From positions 5,605,216-5,669,215 of the forward strand of contig NZ_CP101655.1 of NCBI RefSeq assembly GCF_028830055.1: DNA of 64,000 nucleotides. The letters run 5' to 3'. The DNA comes from Pseudomonas serboccidentalis. GTDB taxonomy: Bacteria; Pseudomonadota; Gammaproteobacteria; Pseudomonadales; Pseudomonadaceae. A program made the translations under genes and the position numbers. Below the pieces are notes generated by a model. It was not told the origin of the DNA. It searched no databases and saw only the letters and a list, made by a program, of their open reading frames with translations. Every line of letters starts with the position of its first letter. Within the stretch, counting starts at the first letter, position 1. Below, in pieces: positions 27,222 through 35,894 of this stretch.

Positions 27222-30200
27222 TTAGTGGTGTCTGGTGAAGCGTTGTACGAGCTTCATGACCACGACGAAGAACAACGGCACAAAGATCACCGCCAGCGTT
27301 GCGGTAATCATCCCGCCGATCACCCCGGTGCCAATCGCCTGCTGGCTCGCCGAACTGGCGCCGGTGGCGATGGCCAATGGCACCACGCCAAGGATGAACG
27401 CCAGCGAGGTCATCACGATCGGCCGCAGACGCAAACGGGCTGCCTGCAACGTCGCATCGATCAGATCGTGACCTTCGTCATACAGGCTCTTGGCGAATTC
27501 GATGATCAGGATCGCGTTCTTCGCCGACAGACCGATGATGGTGATCAGCCCGACCTTGAAGAACACGTCGTTGGGCATGCCGCGCAAGGTCACGGCCAGC
27601 ACCGCGCCGAGCACACCCAGCGGCACCACCAGCAGCACCGAAGTCGGAATCGACCAGCTCTCGTACAGCGCCGCCAGACACAGGAACACGATCAGCAGCG
27701 ACAGGCCCAACAGAATCGGCGCCTGACTGCCGGACAGACGTTCCTGCAACGACAACCCCGTCCATTCCTGACCCAGACCTTTCGGCCCTTGGGCGACCAG
27801 CCGTTCAATCTCCGCCATCGCCTCGCCGCTGCTGTGCCCCGGCGACGGTTCGCCGGAAATCGCAATCGCCGGATAACCGTTGTATCGGGTCAGTTGCGCC
27901 GGGCCTTGTGTCCATTTCGCCTGAACGAACGCCGACAGCGGCACCATGTTCCCGGCGTTGTTGCGCACGTGCATTTGCAGCAGGTCATCGACCTGACTGC
28001 GCTGATCGCCTTCGGCTTGTACCACCACGCGCTGCATCCGCCCCTGATTGGGGAAGTCGTTGATGTAGGAAGAACCCACGGCGGTGGACAATACGTTGCC
28101 GATGTCAGCGAACGACACGCCCAGCGCGTTGGCCTGCTTGCGATCCACTTCCAGTTGCACCTGCGGCGCTTCGGCCAGCGCGCTTTCACGCACGTTCATC
28201 AGCACCGGACTTTTCTCCGCGGCGGCGAGCAGTTCGCTGCGCGCCTGCATCAATGTCGCGTGACCGAGACCGCCGCGATCCTGCAGGCGGAATTCGAAGC
28301 CGCTTGAGGTACCGAGGCCGTCAACCGGTGGTGGCAGCACGGCGAACGCGACGGCGTCCTTGATCTGGCTCAGGGCGATGTTGGCACGGTCGGCAATCGA
28401 GGTGGCCGAATCATCGCTGCCGCGTTCGGACCAGTCCTTGAGGGTGGTGAACGCCAGTGCCGCGTTCTGCCCGCTGCCGGAGAAGCTGAAGCCGAGAATC
28501 ACCGTGCTGTCGCCGACTCCGGGTTCACTGGCGTTGTGGGCTTCGATCTGTTCGACCACCTGCACCGTACGGTTCTTGCTCGCACCCGGCGGCAGTTGAA
28601 TGTCGGTGATGGTGTAACCCTGATCCTCGACTGGCAGGAACGAGGAGGGCAGACGCGCAAAGCACAACCCCATGCCGATCAGCAGCACGCCGTAAATCAG
28701 CAGATAACGCCCGCTACGCTTCAATGCGTAACCGACCCAACCCTGGTAGCGATCGGTCAGTCGTTCGAAGCGGCGGTTGAACCAGCCGAAGAACCCGCTC
28801 TTCTCGTGATGTTCGCCCTTGGCAATCGGCTTGAGCAGCGTGGCGCACAGCGCTGGCGTCAGGGTCAGGGCAAGGAACGCCGAGAACAGGATCGAGGTGG
28901 CCATCGACAGCGAGAACTGTCGGTAAATCACGCCCACCGAACCCTGCATGAACGCCATCGGGATAAACACCGCCACCAGCACCAGGGTGATGCCGATAAT
29001 TGCCCCGGTGATCTGCTTCATCGCCTTGCGTGTCGCCTCTTTCGGCGACAGGCCTTCGGTGGCCATGATCCGCTCGACGTTCTCCACCACCACGATGGCG
29101 TCGTCCACCAGAATGCCGATGGCCAGCACCATGCCGAACATGGTCAGCACGTTGATCGAGAAACCCAGGGCGAGCATGGTGGCGAAGGTGCCCATCAGGG
29201 CCACGGGCACCACCAGCGTCGGGATCAGCGTGTAGCGGATGTTCTGCAGAAACAGGAACATCACCGCAAACACCAGCAGCATCGCTTCGCCGAGGGTGTA
29301 GACAACCTTGGTGATCGAGACCTTCACGAAGGGTGAGGTGTCGTACGGAATCTTGTACTCGACACCGGCCGGGAAGTAGCGCGACAGCTCGTCCATCTTC
29401 GCCCGGATCAACGTGGCGGTCGCCAGGGCATTGGCCCCCGGCGCCAGTTGCACGCCGACGGCGGTCGACGGTTTGCCGTTCAGGCGTGTGCCGAACTGGT
29501 ATTCCTGACTGCCGATCTCGACCCGCGCCACGTCACCGATGCGCACGGTGGAGCCGTCACGGTTGGCCTTGAGCACGATGTCGGCGAATTCTTCCGGGGT
29601 CGACAGCTGACCCTTGACCAGAATGGTCGCGGTGATTTCCTGCGTAGACGGATTGGGTAAATCGCCGATGCTGCCTGCCGATACCTGGGCGTTTTGCGCG
29701 ACGATGGCGGCGTTGACATCGGCCGGGGTCAGGTTGAAACCGATCAGCTTCTGCGGATCGATCCAGATCCGCATCGCCCGTTCGGCGCCATACAACTGCG
29801 CCTTGCCGACACCGTCGATGCGCTTGATTTCGTTCATCACGTTGCGTGCCAGATAGTCACTGAGCGCCACGTCATCGAGTTTGCCGTCGCTGGAGGTCAG
29901 GGTGATCAGCAACAGGAAACCGGCCGAGACTTTTTCCACCTGCAAACCTTGCTGGGTCACCGCTTGCGGCAGCCGCGACTCGACCACTTTGAGGCGGTTC
30001 TGTACATCAACCTGCGCCAGCTCCGGGTTGGTGCCCGGCTGGAAGGTGGCCTTGATCGTCGCGCTGCCGAGGCTGCTCTGCGATTCGAAGTACAGCAGGT
30101 GATCGGCGCCGTTGAGCTCTTCCTCGATCAGGCTGACCACGCTTTCATCGACGGTCTGCGCCGAGGCGCCAGGGTACACGGCGTAGATTTCGATCTGCGG

Positions 30201-30320
30201 TGGCGCGACGTCGGGGTACTGCGCCACCGGCAATTGCGGAATGGCCAGCGCACCGGCCAACAGGATGAACAGGGCGACGACCCAGGCGAACACCGGGCGA
30301 TCGATAAAGAACTGCGGCAT
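27222..30320 (-). CDS. RND multidrug efflux pump inner-membrane subunit (HAE1 family)
   Basis: A 1032-residue proton-driven exporter of the MexB/AcrB type. The N-terminus MPQFFIDRPVFAWVVALFIL, the porter-domain repeats, the proton-relay helix with GILVDDAIVVVENVER (paired Asp) and the second-half SAKNAILIIEFAKSLYDEG are all present, with twelve membrane helices and normal length. The adaptor gene lies 15 bases upstream; no outer-membrane channel gene is adjacent, so it would share an OprM-type channel. Within Pseudomonas pumps the N-terminus reads closest to the MexQ/MexY side, but I do not assign a name. Confidence 0.95.
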   Translation of the reverse strand: MPQFFIDRPVFAWVVALFILLAGALAIPQLPVAQYPDVAPPQIEIYAVYPGASAQTVDESVVSLIEEELNGADHLLYFESQSSLGSATIKATFQPGTNPELAQVDVQNRLKVVESRLPQAVTQQGLQVEKVSAGFLLLITLTSSDGKLDDVALSDYLARNVMNEIKRIDGVGKAQLYGAERAMRIWIDPQKLIGFNLTPADVNAAIVAQNAQVSAGSIGDLPNPSTQEITATILVKGQLSTPEEFADIVLKANRDGSTVRIGDVARVEIGSQEYQFGTRLNGKPSTAVGVQLAPGANALATATLIRAKMDELSRYFPAGVEYKIPYDTSPFVKVSITKVVYTLGEAMLLVFAVMFLFLQNIRYTLIPTLVVPVALMGTFATMLALGFSINVLTMFGMVLAIGILVDDAIVVVENVERIMATEGLSPKEATRKAMKQITGAIIGITLVLVAVFIPMAFMQGSVGVIYRQFSLSMATSILFSAFLALTLTPALCATLLKPIAKGEHHEKSGFFGWFNRRFERLTDRYQGWVGYALKRSGRYLLIYGVLLIGMGLCFARLPSSFLPVEDQGYTITDIQLPPGASKNRTVQVVEQIEAHNASEPGVGDSTVILGFSFSGSGQNAALAFTTLKDWSERGSDDSATSIADRANIALSQIKDAVAFAVLPPPVDGLGTSSGFEFRLQDRGGLGHATLMQARSELLAAAEKSPVLMNVRESALAEAPQVQLEVDRKQANALGVSFADIGNVLSTAVGSSYINDFPNQGRMQRVVVQAEGDQRSQVDDLLQMHVRNNAGNMVPLSAFVQAKWTQGPAQLTRYNGYPAIAISGEPSPGHSSGEAMAEIERLVAQGPKGLGQEWTGLSLQERLSGSQAPILLGLSLLIVFLCLAALYESWSIPTSVLLVVPLGVLGAVLAVTLRGMPNDVFFKVGLITIIGLSAKNAILIIEFAKSLYDEGHDLIDATLQAARLRLRPIVMTSLAFILGVVPLAIATGASSASQQAIGTGVIGGMITATLAVIFVPLFFVVVMKLVQRFTRHH

Positions 30321-30335
30321 ATAAAAGCGTCCTGC

Positions 30336-31493
30336 TTACTGACCAGAGGTCTGGGCAAGTGGAAGAGGGGTGTCGTCGATCTGCACTTTTTCGCCGGGGC
30401 GGGCGTGTTGCAGGCCTTCGATGACAATACGGTCGCCGGGCTTGAGGCCGCCGGTGACGATCCAGCGGTCGTTCTGTACGGCGCCCAGTTGCACCGGTTG
30501 CTGTGCCACGCGCAGTTGATCGTCGACGGTCAGCACCTGGGCCACGCCGGCGCTGTCACGTTGGATGGCACGTTGCGGCACGCTGATGCCGTGCTGGATA
30601 ACGGCTTGCTCAAGGCGTACGCGGATGAAGCTGCCCGGCAGCAGGTCGAGGTCCGGGTTGGGGAACTCGCTGCGCAGAATGATCTGGCCGGTGCCCGGAT
30701 CGACGGTGATGTCGCTGAACAGCAACTTGCCGGGCAACGGATACAGACTGCCGTCATCCTGAATCAGCGTGGCCTTGACCTGATCCTGACCGACTTCCTG
30801 CAATTGCCCGGAACGGAAGGCGCGACGCAGTTCATTCAGTTCTCGGGTCGATTGAGTGAGGTCGGCGTGGATCGGGTTGAGCTGCTGAATCAACGCCAGT
30901 GGCGTGGTTTCGTTCTGCCCGACCAGCGCACCTTCGGTGACCAGCGCTCGCCCGACGCGCCCGGAAATCGGCGCGGTGACGGTGGCGTAACCCAGATTCA
31001 ACTTCGCGCGCTCCACCGCTGCCTTGTTCGCCGCCACATCAGCGGCGGTTTGTCGGGCATTGGCGCGGGCGTTGTCGTAATCCTGAGCACTGATGGCCTT
31101 GTCGTCGATCAACTGCGCGTAGCGCTGCTCCTGCAACTTCGCCTGGAACGCGTTGGCCTCGGCTTTGCGCAGCGCGGCTTCGGCGCTGTCCAGATCAGCC
31201 TTGAACGGTGCCGGGTCGATGCGGAACAGCACGTCGCCCTTTTTCACGTCGCTGCCTTCGCGGAAGGTGCGTTGCAGCACCACCCCGGCCACCCGCGCAC
31301 GCACTTCGGCAATGCGTGGTGCGGCGATGCGCCCGCTCAGTTCGCTGCTGATCGACAGGGGGCGGGCCTCGATGGTTTCGATGCGCACGGTGGCCGGCGG
31401 TGCTTGCTCTTCGGCCTTCGAGGACGAATCACAGGCACTCAACGACAGTGCGACGGCGATCAGGCCGAGCCCGGCCAGCAGATTTTTCGACAT
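30336..31493 (-). CDS. RND efflux periplasmic adaptor lipoprotein
   Basis: A 385-residue membrane fusion protein. A lipoprotein signal with lipobox LSAC is at about residues 18-21. The lipoyl half-motifs (ARVAGVVLQRTFREGSDVKK and ATVTAPISGRVGRALVTEG) flank an alpha-helical hairpin, followed by beta-barrel and membrane-proximal domains. It forms one operon with the pump gene downstream and is divergent from an RstA-like regulator that is likely to control it. Confidence 0.94.
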   Translation of the reverse strand: MSKNLLAGLGLIAVALSLSACDSSSKAEEQAPPATVRIETIEARPLSISSELSGRIAAPRIAEVRARVAGVVLQRTFREGSDVKKGDVLFRIDPAPFKADLDSAEAALRKAEANAFQAKLQEQRYAQLIDDKAISAQDYDNARANARQTAADVAANKAAVERAKLNLGYATVTAPISGRVGRALVTEGALVGQNETTPLALIQQLNPIHADLTQSTRELNELRRAFRSGQLQEVGQDQVKATLIQDDGSLYPLPGKLLFSDITVDPGTGQIILRSEFPNPDLDLLPGSFIRVRLEQAVIQHGISVPQRAIQRDSAGVAQVLTVDDQLRVAQQPVQLGAVQNDRWIVTGGLKPGDRIVIEGLQHARPGEKVQIDDTPLPLAQTSGQ

Positions 31494-31565
31494 GTACCAC
31501 CCCCAATATTGAAGCCCGCATCCTACGGCCAGACGCCGAGGGTAGCGGTGAAGCTTTGTAGGCGC

Positions 31566-31585
31566 TGTGTGAAATTGTGTAAGGG
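31566..31585. promoter_or_regulatory. Candidate response-regulator site in the efflux/two-component gap
   Basis: Two adjacent ten-base units, TGTGTGAAAT and TGTGTAAGGG, spaced as OmpR-family regulators often require. They lie 73 bases before the adaptor gene and about 200 before the regulator gene. A suggestion only. Confidence 0.3.
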
Positions 31586-31651
31586 TTTTACTCAGGGACG
31601 GGTGAGGGCGTATATCCTTTACGCCTTGAAATTTATTGCGACAGATAAACC

Positions 31652-31745
31652 GCTATCGCGAGCAGGCTCACTCCTACAAGGTTTGTGTTGGTCACAGATT
31701 TTGTGTCTGGCAGAGTTCCAATGTAGGAGCGAGCCTGCTCGCGAT
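31652..31745. repeat. REP-type inverted pair, family A
   Basis: Arms at 31652-31678 and 31722-31745 with a long loop of about 43 bases. Unusually it sits in the promoter gap between divergent genes, ending about 40 bases before the response regulator start. Confidence 0.92.
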
Positions 31746-31786
31746 GAGGTCCGAACAGTCGCCACAGCACTTTTCTGGAACACCCC

Positions 31787-32488
31787 ATGCCCAACATCCT
31801 CCTGGTCGAAGACGACACCGCCCTCGCCGAACTGATTTCCAGCTACCTGGAGCGCAACGGCTATTCCGTCAGCGTGATCGGGCGCGGCGACCATGTGCGT
31901 GAACGGGCACGGATCAATCCGCCGGACCTGGTGATCCTCGACCTGATGCTGCCGGGTCTCGACGGGCTGCAGGTCTGCCGTTTGCTGCGCGCGGATTCGG
32001 CAACGTTGCCGATCCTGATGCTGACCGCCCGCGACGACAGCCACGATCAGGTGCTGGGTCTGGAAATGGGCGCCGACGACTACGTCACCAAGCCGTGCGA
32101 ACCTCGCGTTCTGCTGGCCCGGGTGCGGACCTTGCTGCGCCGCAGCAGCCTCGGTGAACCAATGACCGTCAATGACCGGATCGTCATGGGCAACCTCTGC
32201 ATCGACCTGTCCGAGCGCACCGTGACCTGGCGCGAGCAGCCAGTGGAGCTGTCCAGCGGCGAATACAATCTGCTGGTGGTGCTGGCCCGGCATGCCGGTG
32301 AAGTGCTGAGCCGCGATCAGATCCTTCAGCGCCTGCGCGGCATCGAGTTCAACGGCACCGACCGCTCGGTGGACGTGGCGATTTCCAAGTTGCGGCGCAA
32401 GTTCGACGACCATGCCGGCGAGGCGCGCAAGATCAAGACCGTGTGGGGCAAGGGTTACCTGTTCAGCCGTTCGGAATGGGAATGCTGA
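31787..32488 (+). CDS. OmpR-family response regulator, RstA-like
   Basis: A 233-residue regulator. The receiver has the acidic pair EDD near residue 8, phospho-acceptor Asp in LVILDLMLPGLDG and Lys in DDYVTKPCEP. The C-terminal winged helix ends in GTDRSVDVAISKLRRKFDD and IKTVWGKGYLFSRSEWEC, which resembles E. coli RstA. It is followed by its sensor kinase after a four-base gap and is divergent from an RND pump operon. Confidence 0.93.
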   Translation: MPNILLVEDDTALAELISSYLERNGYSVSVIGRGDHVRERARINPPDLVILDLMLPGLDGLQVCRLLRADSATLPILMLTARDDSHDQVLGLEMGADDYVTKPCEPRVLLARVRTLLRRSSLGEPMTVNDRIVMGNLCIDLSERTVTWREQPVELSSGEYNLLVVLARHAGEVLSRDQILQRLRGIEFNGTDRSVDVAISKLRRKFDDHAGEARKIKTVWGKGYLFSRSEWEC

Positions 32489-32492
32489 GCTG

Positions 32493-33794
32493 ATGTTCAG
32501 AATCCTGTTTCGCCTGTATCTGGTGACGATTATTTCCTATAGCGCGGCGATCTATCTGGTGCCGGATCTGGTGATCATGGTGTTCCGTGATCGCTTCATC
32601 ACCTATAACCTCGACTTTTCCCGAGGCCTGCAATCGCTGATCACTCGCCAGTTTCACGCCGTGCCCCGAGACCAATGGCCGGCACTGGCGCAGTCGATGG
32701 ACAAGGACTTTCAGCCGCTGCAGATCGTTCTGGCGCGCATCGACGACGCCGAGTTCACCGCTGCCGAGCAGGAACGGTTGCGTCGCGGCGAGAACGTGGT
32801 GCGCATTGGCGATTGGGGTTGGAGGACGTTGGCGGTCACGCCGCTGAACGATGACGTCGCCGTGCAAATGGTGGTGCCGCCGGATCCGCTGGACGTCAAT
32901 CTGTTGTACTGGAGCATCAACGTGCTCATCGGCGCGAGCATGCTCGCCTGCCTGCTGCTGTGGATCCGCCCGCACTGGCGTGATCTGGAACGCCTCAAAG
33001 GTGCCGCCGAACGCTTCGGCAAGGGCCACTTGAGTGAGCGCACGCAGATCCCGGCCAGCTCCAACATCGGCAGTCTGGCGAATGTTTTCGACACCATGGC
33101 CGGCGACATCGAGAACCTGCTCAACCAGCAGCGCGACCTGCTCAATGCGGTGTCCCATGAATTGCGCACGCCGCTGACCCGTCTGGATTTCGGTCTGGCC
33201 CTCGCGCTGTCCGATGACTTGCCGGCGACCAGTCGCGAGCGCCTGCAAGGGTTGGTGGCGCACATTCGCGAACTGGATGAGCTGGTGCTGGAGTTGTTGT
33301 CCTACAGCCGCCTGCAGAATCCGGCACAATCGCCCGAGCAGGTCGAGGTCTCGCTGGACGAGTTCATCGACAGCATTCTGGGCAGTGTCGATGAAGAACT
33401 GGATTCACCGGACATCGTCATCGATGTGCTGCTGCACGGTCAGCTCGAACGGTTTTCGCTGGACCCGCGCCTGACCGCCCGGGCCATCCAGAACCTGCTG
33501 CGCAATGCCATGCGCTATTGCGAGAAGCGCATTCAGATTGGCGTGCAGGTCAGCCTCGATGGCTGCGAGATCTGGGTGGACGACGATGGCATTGGTATCC
33601 CGGATGACGAACGTGAGCGGATTTTCGAGCCGTTCTATCGCCTCGACCGCAGTCGCGACCGTGCCACCGGTGGATTTGGCCTGGGCCTGGCGATCAGCCG
33701 CCGGGCGCTGGAGGCGCAGGGCGGGACGTTGACGGTGGAGAGCTCGCCGTTGGGGGGAGCGCGGTTCCGGTTGTGGCTACCGACTACTGCCTGA
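32493..33794 (+). CDS. Sensor histidine kinase, RstB-like
   Basis: A 433-residue two-helix membrane kinase. Helix 1 is at about 5-22 (LFRLYLVTIISYSAAIYLV); a short periplasmic domain of about 110 residues contains VPRDQWPALAQSMDKDF; helix 2 is near 145-165; HAMP follows (LWIRPHWRDLERLKGAAERF). The H-box is AVSHELRTPLTRL, with ATP-binding N and G boxes NLLRNAMRYC, DDDGIGIP and GGFGLGLAIS. The RPHWRD and RDRATGG details resemble RstB. The start at 32493 follows the regulator stop by four bases, so they are co-translated. Confidence 0.93.
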   Translation: MFRILFRLYLVTIISYSAAIYLVPDLVIMVFRDRFITYNLDFSRGLQSLITRQFHAVPRDQWPALAQSMDKDFQPLQIVLARIDDAEFTAAEQERLRRGENVVRIGDWGWRTLAVTPLNDDVAVQMVVPPDPLDVNLLYWSINVLIGASMLACLLLWIRPHWRDLERLKGAAERFGKGHLSERTQIPASSNIGSLANVFDTMAGDIENLLNQQRDLLNAVSHELRTPLTRLDFGLALALSDDLPATSRERLQGLVAHIRELDELVLELLSYSRLQNPAQSPEQVEVSLDEFIDSILGSVDEELDSPDIVIDVLLHGQLERFSLDPRLTARAIQNLLRNAMRYCEKRIQIGVQVSLDGCEIWVDDDGIGIPDDERERIFEPFYRLDRSRDRATGGFGLGLAISRRALEAQGGTLTVESSPLGGARFRLWLPTTA

Positions 33795-33803
33795 GTATCA
33801 AAT

Positions 33804-33902
33804 CCCTGTAGGAGCTGTCGAGTGAAACGAGGCTGCGATTTTTTGATCCTGATTCTTGAAATCAACATCAAAAGATCGCAGCGTGCCGCAGCTCCTGCAG
33901 GG
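33804..33902. repeat. REP-type inverted pair, family B, diverged
   Basis: A left arm with several substitutions (GGAGCTGTCGAGTGAAACGA) and a right arm reading GATCGCAGCGTGCCGCAGCT, between the convergent kinase and nicotinamidase genes. Confidence 0.8.
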
Positions 33903-33914
33903 GTTGTGTGTTGT

Positions 33915-34541
33915 TCAGATCAGTTGGTTCGATTGAATCAGGCCAACCCCGGCCGTCTGCATCCGCTCCATGGCCGCCGCCAGTGATCCTTCCATATCGA
34001 TGGCGCGACAGGCATCCAGCACCACAAACGCATTGAACCCGGCCGCCCGCGCATCCAGCGCGGAAAACATCACACAGAAATCCAGCGCCAGCCCGACCAT
34101 GTACACCGTGTCGATACCGCGCTCCTTCAGATAGCCGGCCAGCCCCGTGGTGGTCCGCCGGTCCGCTTCGAGAAATGCCGAATAACTGTCGATATCAGGA
34201 TTGCAGCCCTTGCGGATGATCAGTTGCGCATGGGGCAGATCCAGTTTCGGGTGAAACTCGGCACCGGTCGTGCCTTGCACACAATGCTGCGGCCAGAGTG
34301 TCTGCTCGCCGTAGGGCAACTGAATCACGTCGTAAGGCTTGCGCCCCGGATGACTGGAGGCAAAGGACGCGTGGCCGGTCGGGTGCCAGTCCTGTGCAAT
34401 GACCACCTGTTTGAACAGGCCACCGAGGCGATTGATCAGCGGCACGATCTGATCGCCTTCGGGCACGGCCAACTGGCCGCCGGGGGTAAAGTCGTTCTGC
34501 ACGTCAATGACCAGCAGGACGGTGCGGGGTGACATCTGCAT
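33915..34541 (-). CDS. pncA: Nicotinamidase
   Basis: A 208-residue cysteine hydrolase that converts nicotinamide to nicotinate for NAD salvage. The catalytic triad is visible: Asp in LLVIDVQNDF, Lys in LIIRKGCNPD and Cys in VGLALDFCVMFSALDA. Metal ligands are in QDWHPTGHASF. The start at 34541 (MQMSPRTV) has AAGGAG nine bases upstream. The gene is downstream of an anti-sigma factor gene on the same strand, about 49 bases away; co-transcription is possible but not implied by function. Confidence 0.95.
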   Translation of the reverse strand: MQMSPRTVLLVIDVQNDFTPGGQLAVPEGDQIVPLINRLGGLFKQVVIAQDWHPTGHASFASSHPGRKPYDVIQLPYGEQTLWPQHCVQGTTGAEFHPKLDLPHAQLIIRKGCNPDIDSYSAFLEADRRTTTGLAGYLKERGIDTVYMVGLALDFCVMFSALDARAAGFNAFVVLDACRAIDMEGSLAAAMERMQTAGVGLIQSNQLI

Positions 34542-34590
34542 CGGTGCTTGCTCCTTGGATAATCGCCCGCTCAGCATAGTGGAGCGGCAC

Positions 34591-35349
34591 TCACGCGCCC
34601 AGTTTGTCGACCAAGTGTTTTGCCAGGTCTTCCAGCGCCAGCGCCGGGTTGTGCCCGATCAACATCCACGCATGTTCACCCTCGGTCCAGTACACCACGT
34701 TCATCTCATGCCGTCGTTCGTGAGCCAATGGCCGGCGGCCGCTGTTGGAGCGGGTCACGCACAGCGCCAGCGGCCCATGTTTCGCGTCCAGATAGGTCAG
34801 TTGTGCAATCGGCACGCCGTCGTACTCAAGCATCTGTGCACGCTTGAGTTCGGCACCCGGCAACTTCACCAGCGCTGGCGACAGATTCAGCCCCAACCGC
34901 GCATCCACCGTACGCAGTTGCGCGCGCTGACTGGCTTCGTCGCTGGGCAGGTGGTCGAGGGTCTGTGGCACATACAGCGCCATGTAGTCGCCTACCAGCG
35001 CGCGCCAGTTATGCGATTGCTGCGTTTGCCAGGCGATCAACAGGCGATCGGCCAACACGCCGCCAGCCACCAGACTCGCGGCGGCCGCACCGATAAACCA
35101 GCGACGGCTCAGGCCCGGCCGCTGGGGCGGGGCGATGGCATCGAGGCGCGCCTGCAAACGTTCCAGTGGCGCCTGTTGCGCCAGTTCGTCATAGGCCTCC
35201 TTGTAGGGCAGGCTGCTGCGGTCGAGCCATTGCACTCGCAGGCTGAGCAACGGGTCGTCGGCAATCGCGTTGTCGAGCTGGCTGCGGTAGGCCGGGTCCA
35301 GCTCGTCATCGAGGTAGGCCGTCAGTTGTTCGTCGGAGGGTTTGTTCAT
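34591..35349 (-). CDS. Membrane anti-sigma factor
   Basis: A 252-residue protein with an N-terminal cytoplasmic anti-sigma part (PSDEQLTAYLDDELDPAYRS, without a zinc HxxxCxxC motif), one membrane helix near residues 84-104 (RRWFIGAAAASLVAGGVLAD) and a periplasmic domain of about 150 residues ending AWMLIGHNPALALEDLAKHL. It overlaps the sigma gene stop by four bases (ATGA), the usual coupling of an ECF sigma with its inhibitor. The twin-arginine-like RRW next to the helix is noted but not called a Tat signal. Confidence 0.88.
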   Translation of the reverse strand: MNKPSDEQLTAYLDDELDPAYRSQLDNAIADDPLLSLRVQWLDRSSLPYKEAYDELAQQAPLERLQARLDAIAPPQRPGLSRRWFIGAAAASLVAGGVLADRLLIAWQTQQSHNWRALVGDYMALYVPQTLDHLPSDEASQRAQLRTVDARLGLNLSPALVKLPGAELKRAQMLEYDGVPIAQLTYLDAKHGPLALCVTRSNSGRRPLAHERRHEMNVVYWTEGEHAWMLIGHNPALALEDLAKHLVDKLGA

Positions 35350-35873
35350 GGGTGGTCACCTCCGGTAGTTTTTGGCACGGCTTGGAGGGGCGGATATTCC
35401 GCCAGTTTCAGGCGCGCAGTGGCCAGGCGACTCATGACCGTACCGATCGGTACTTGCAGGATCTCGGCGACCTCGCGGTAGGACAAACCTTCGACATACG
35501 CCAGGTACACGGTTTCGCGCTGGGCTTCGGGCAGCGCGTCGACCCGGCGGATCACCTGCGCCGCCATCACGTGCGTCTGCGCGGCGTATTCGCCATCGAA
35601 GGCCAGTTGCCCGTCGGCATCGACCTGACCTGCGCCCTGACGAACCCGGCGCGCGCGCACTTCGTTGAGCCAGATCGAATGCAGGATGCTCAGCAGCCAG
35701 CGATCCATGCGCGTGCCGGCCACGTATTGCCCGGCACGTTCCAGCGCCCGCACACAGGTCGCCTGCACCAGATCCTCGGCCACGTGCCGATTGCGCGACA
35801 GCAGCAGACCGTAACGCCACAGTCGCGCCAGATGCTGTCCGAGTTCTGCTCTGAATGCCTGATCGCTGACGAT
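35346..35873 (-). CDS. ECF sigma factor
   Basis: A 175-residue group IV sigma-70 factor. Region 2 spans FRAELGQHLARLWRYGLLL, AEDLVQATCVRALERAGQY and MDRWLLSILHSIWLNEVRAR; region 4 is LPEAQRETVYLAYVEGLSYR with EVAEILQVPIGTVMSRLATA. No ATG, GTG or TTG opens the full region 2. A GTG at 35783 would remove its first helix; the best start is an ATC at 35873, five bases after AGGAAGG. It lies 21 bases after the TPR gene and overlaps the anti-sigma gene by four bases. An SbrI/SbrR-type pair is possible, not shown. Confidence 0.87.
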   Translation of the reverse strand: MVSDQAFRAELGQHLARLWRYGLLLSRNRHVAEDLVQATCVRALERAGQYVAGTRMDRWLLSILHSIWLNEVRARRVRQGAGQVDADGQLAFDGEYAAQTHVMAAQVIRRVDALPEAQRETVYLAYVEGLSYREVAEILQVPIGTVMSRLATARLKLAEYPPLQAVPKTTGGDHP

Positions 35874-35894
35874 GATGGCCTTCCTTTATCTAGT

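Noticed and set aside
27225..28307. 360-codon plus-strand frame, and several similar frames over the pump
   Set aside because: Gln/His/Arg-rich shadows of the RND gene.
29694..31835. 713-codon open frame on the plus strand across the pump genes
   Set aside because: It is antisense to the RND pump and adaptor, crosses an intergenic gap and a repeat pair, and shows no recognisable domain.
35346..35783. Shorter ECF sigma frame starting at GTG 35783
   Set aside because: It would delete the first helix of region 2, which is clearly encoded upstream in the same frame.
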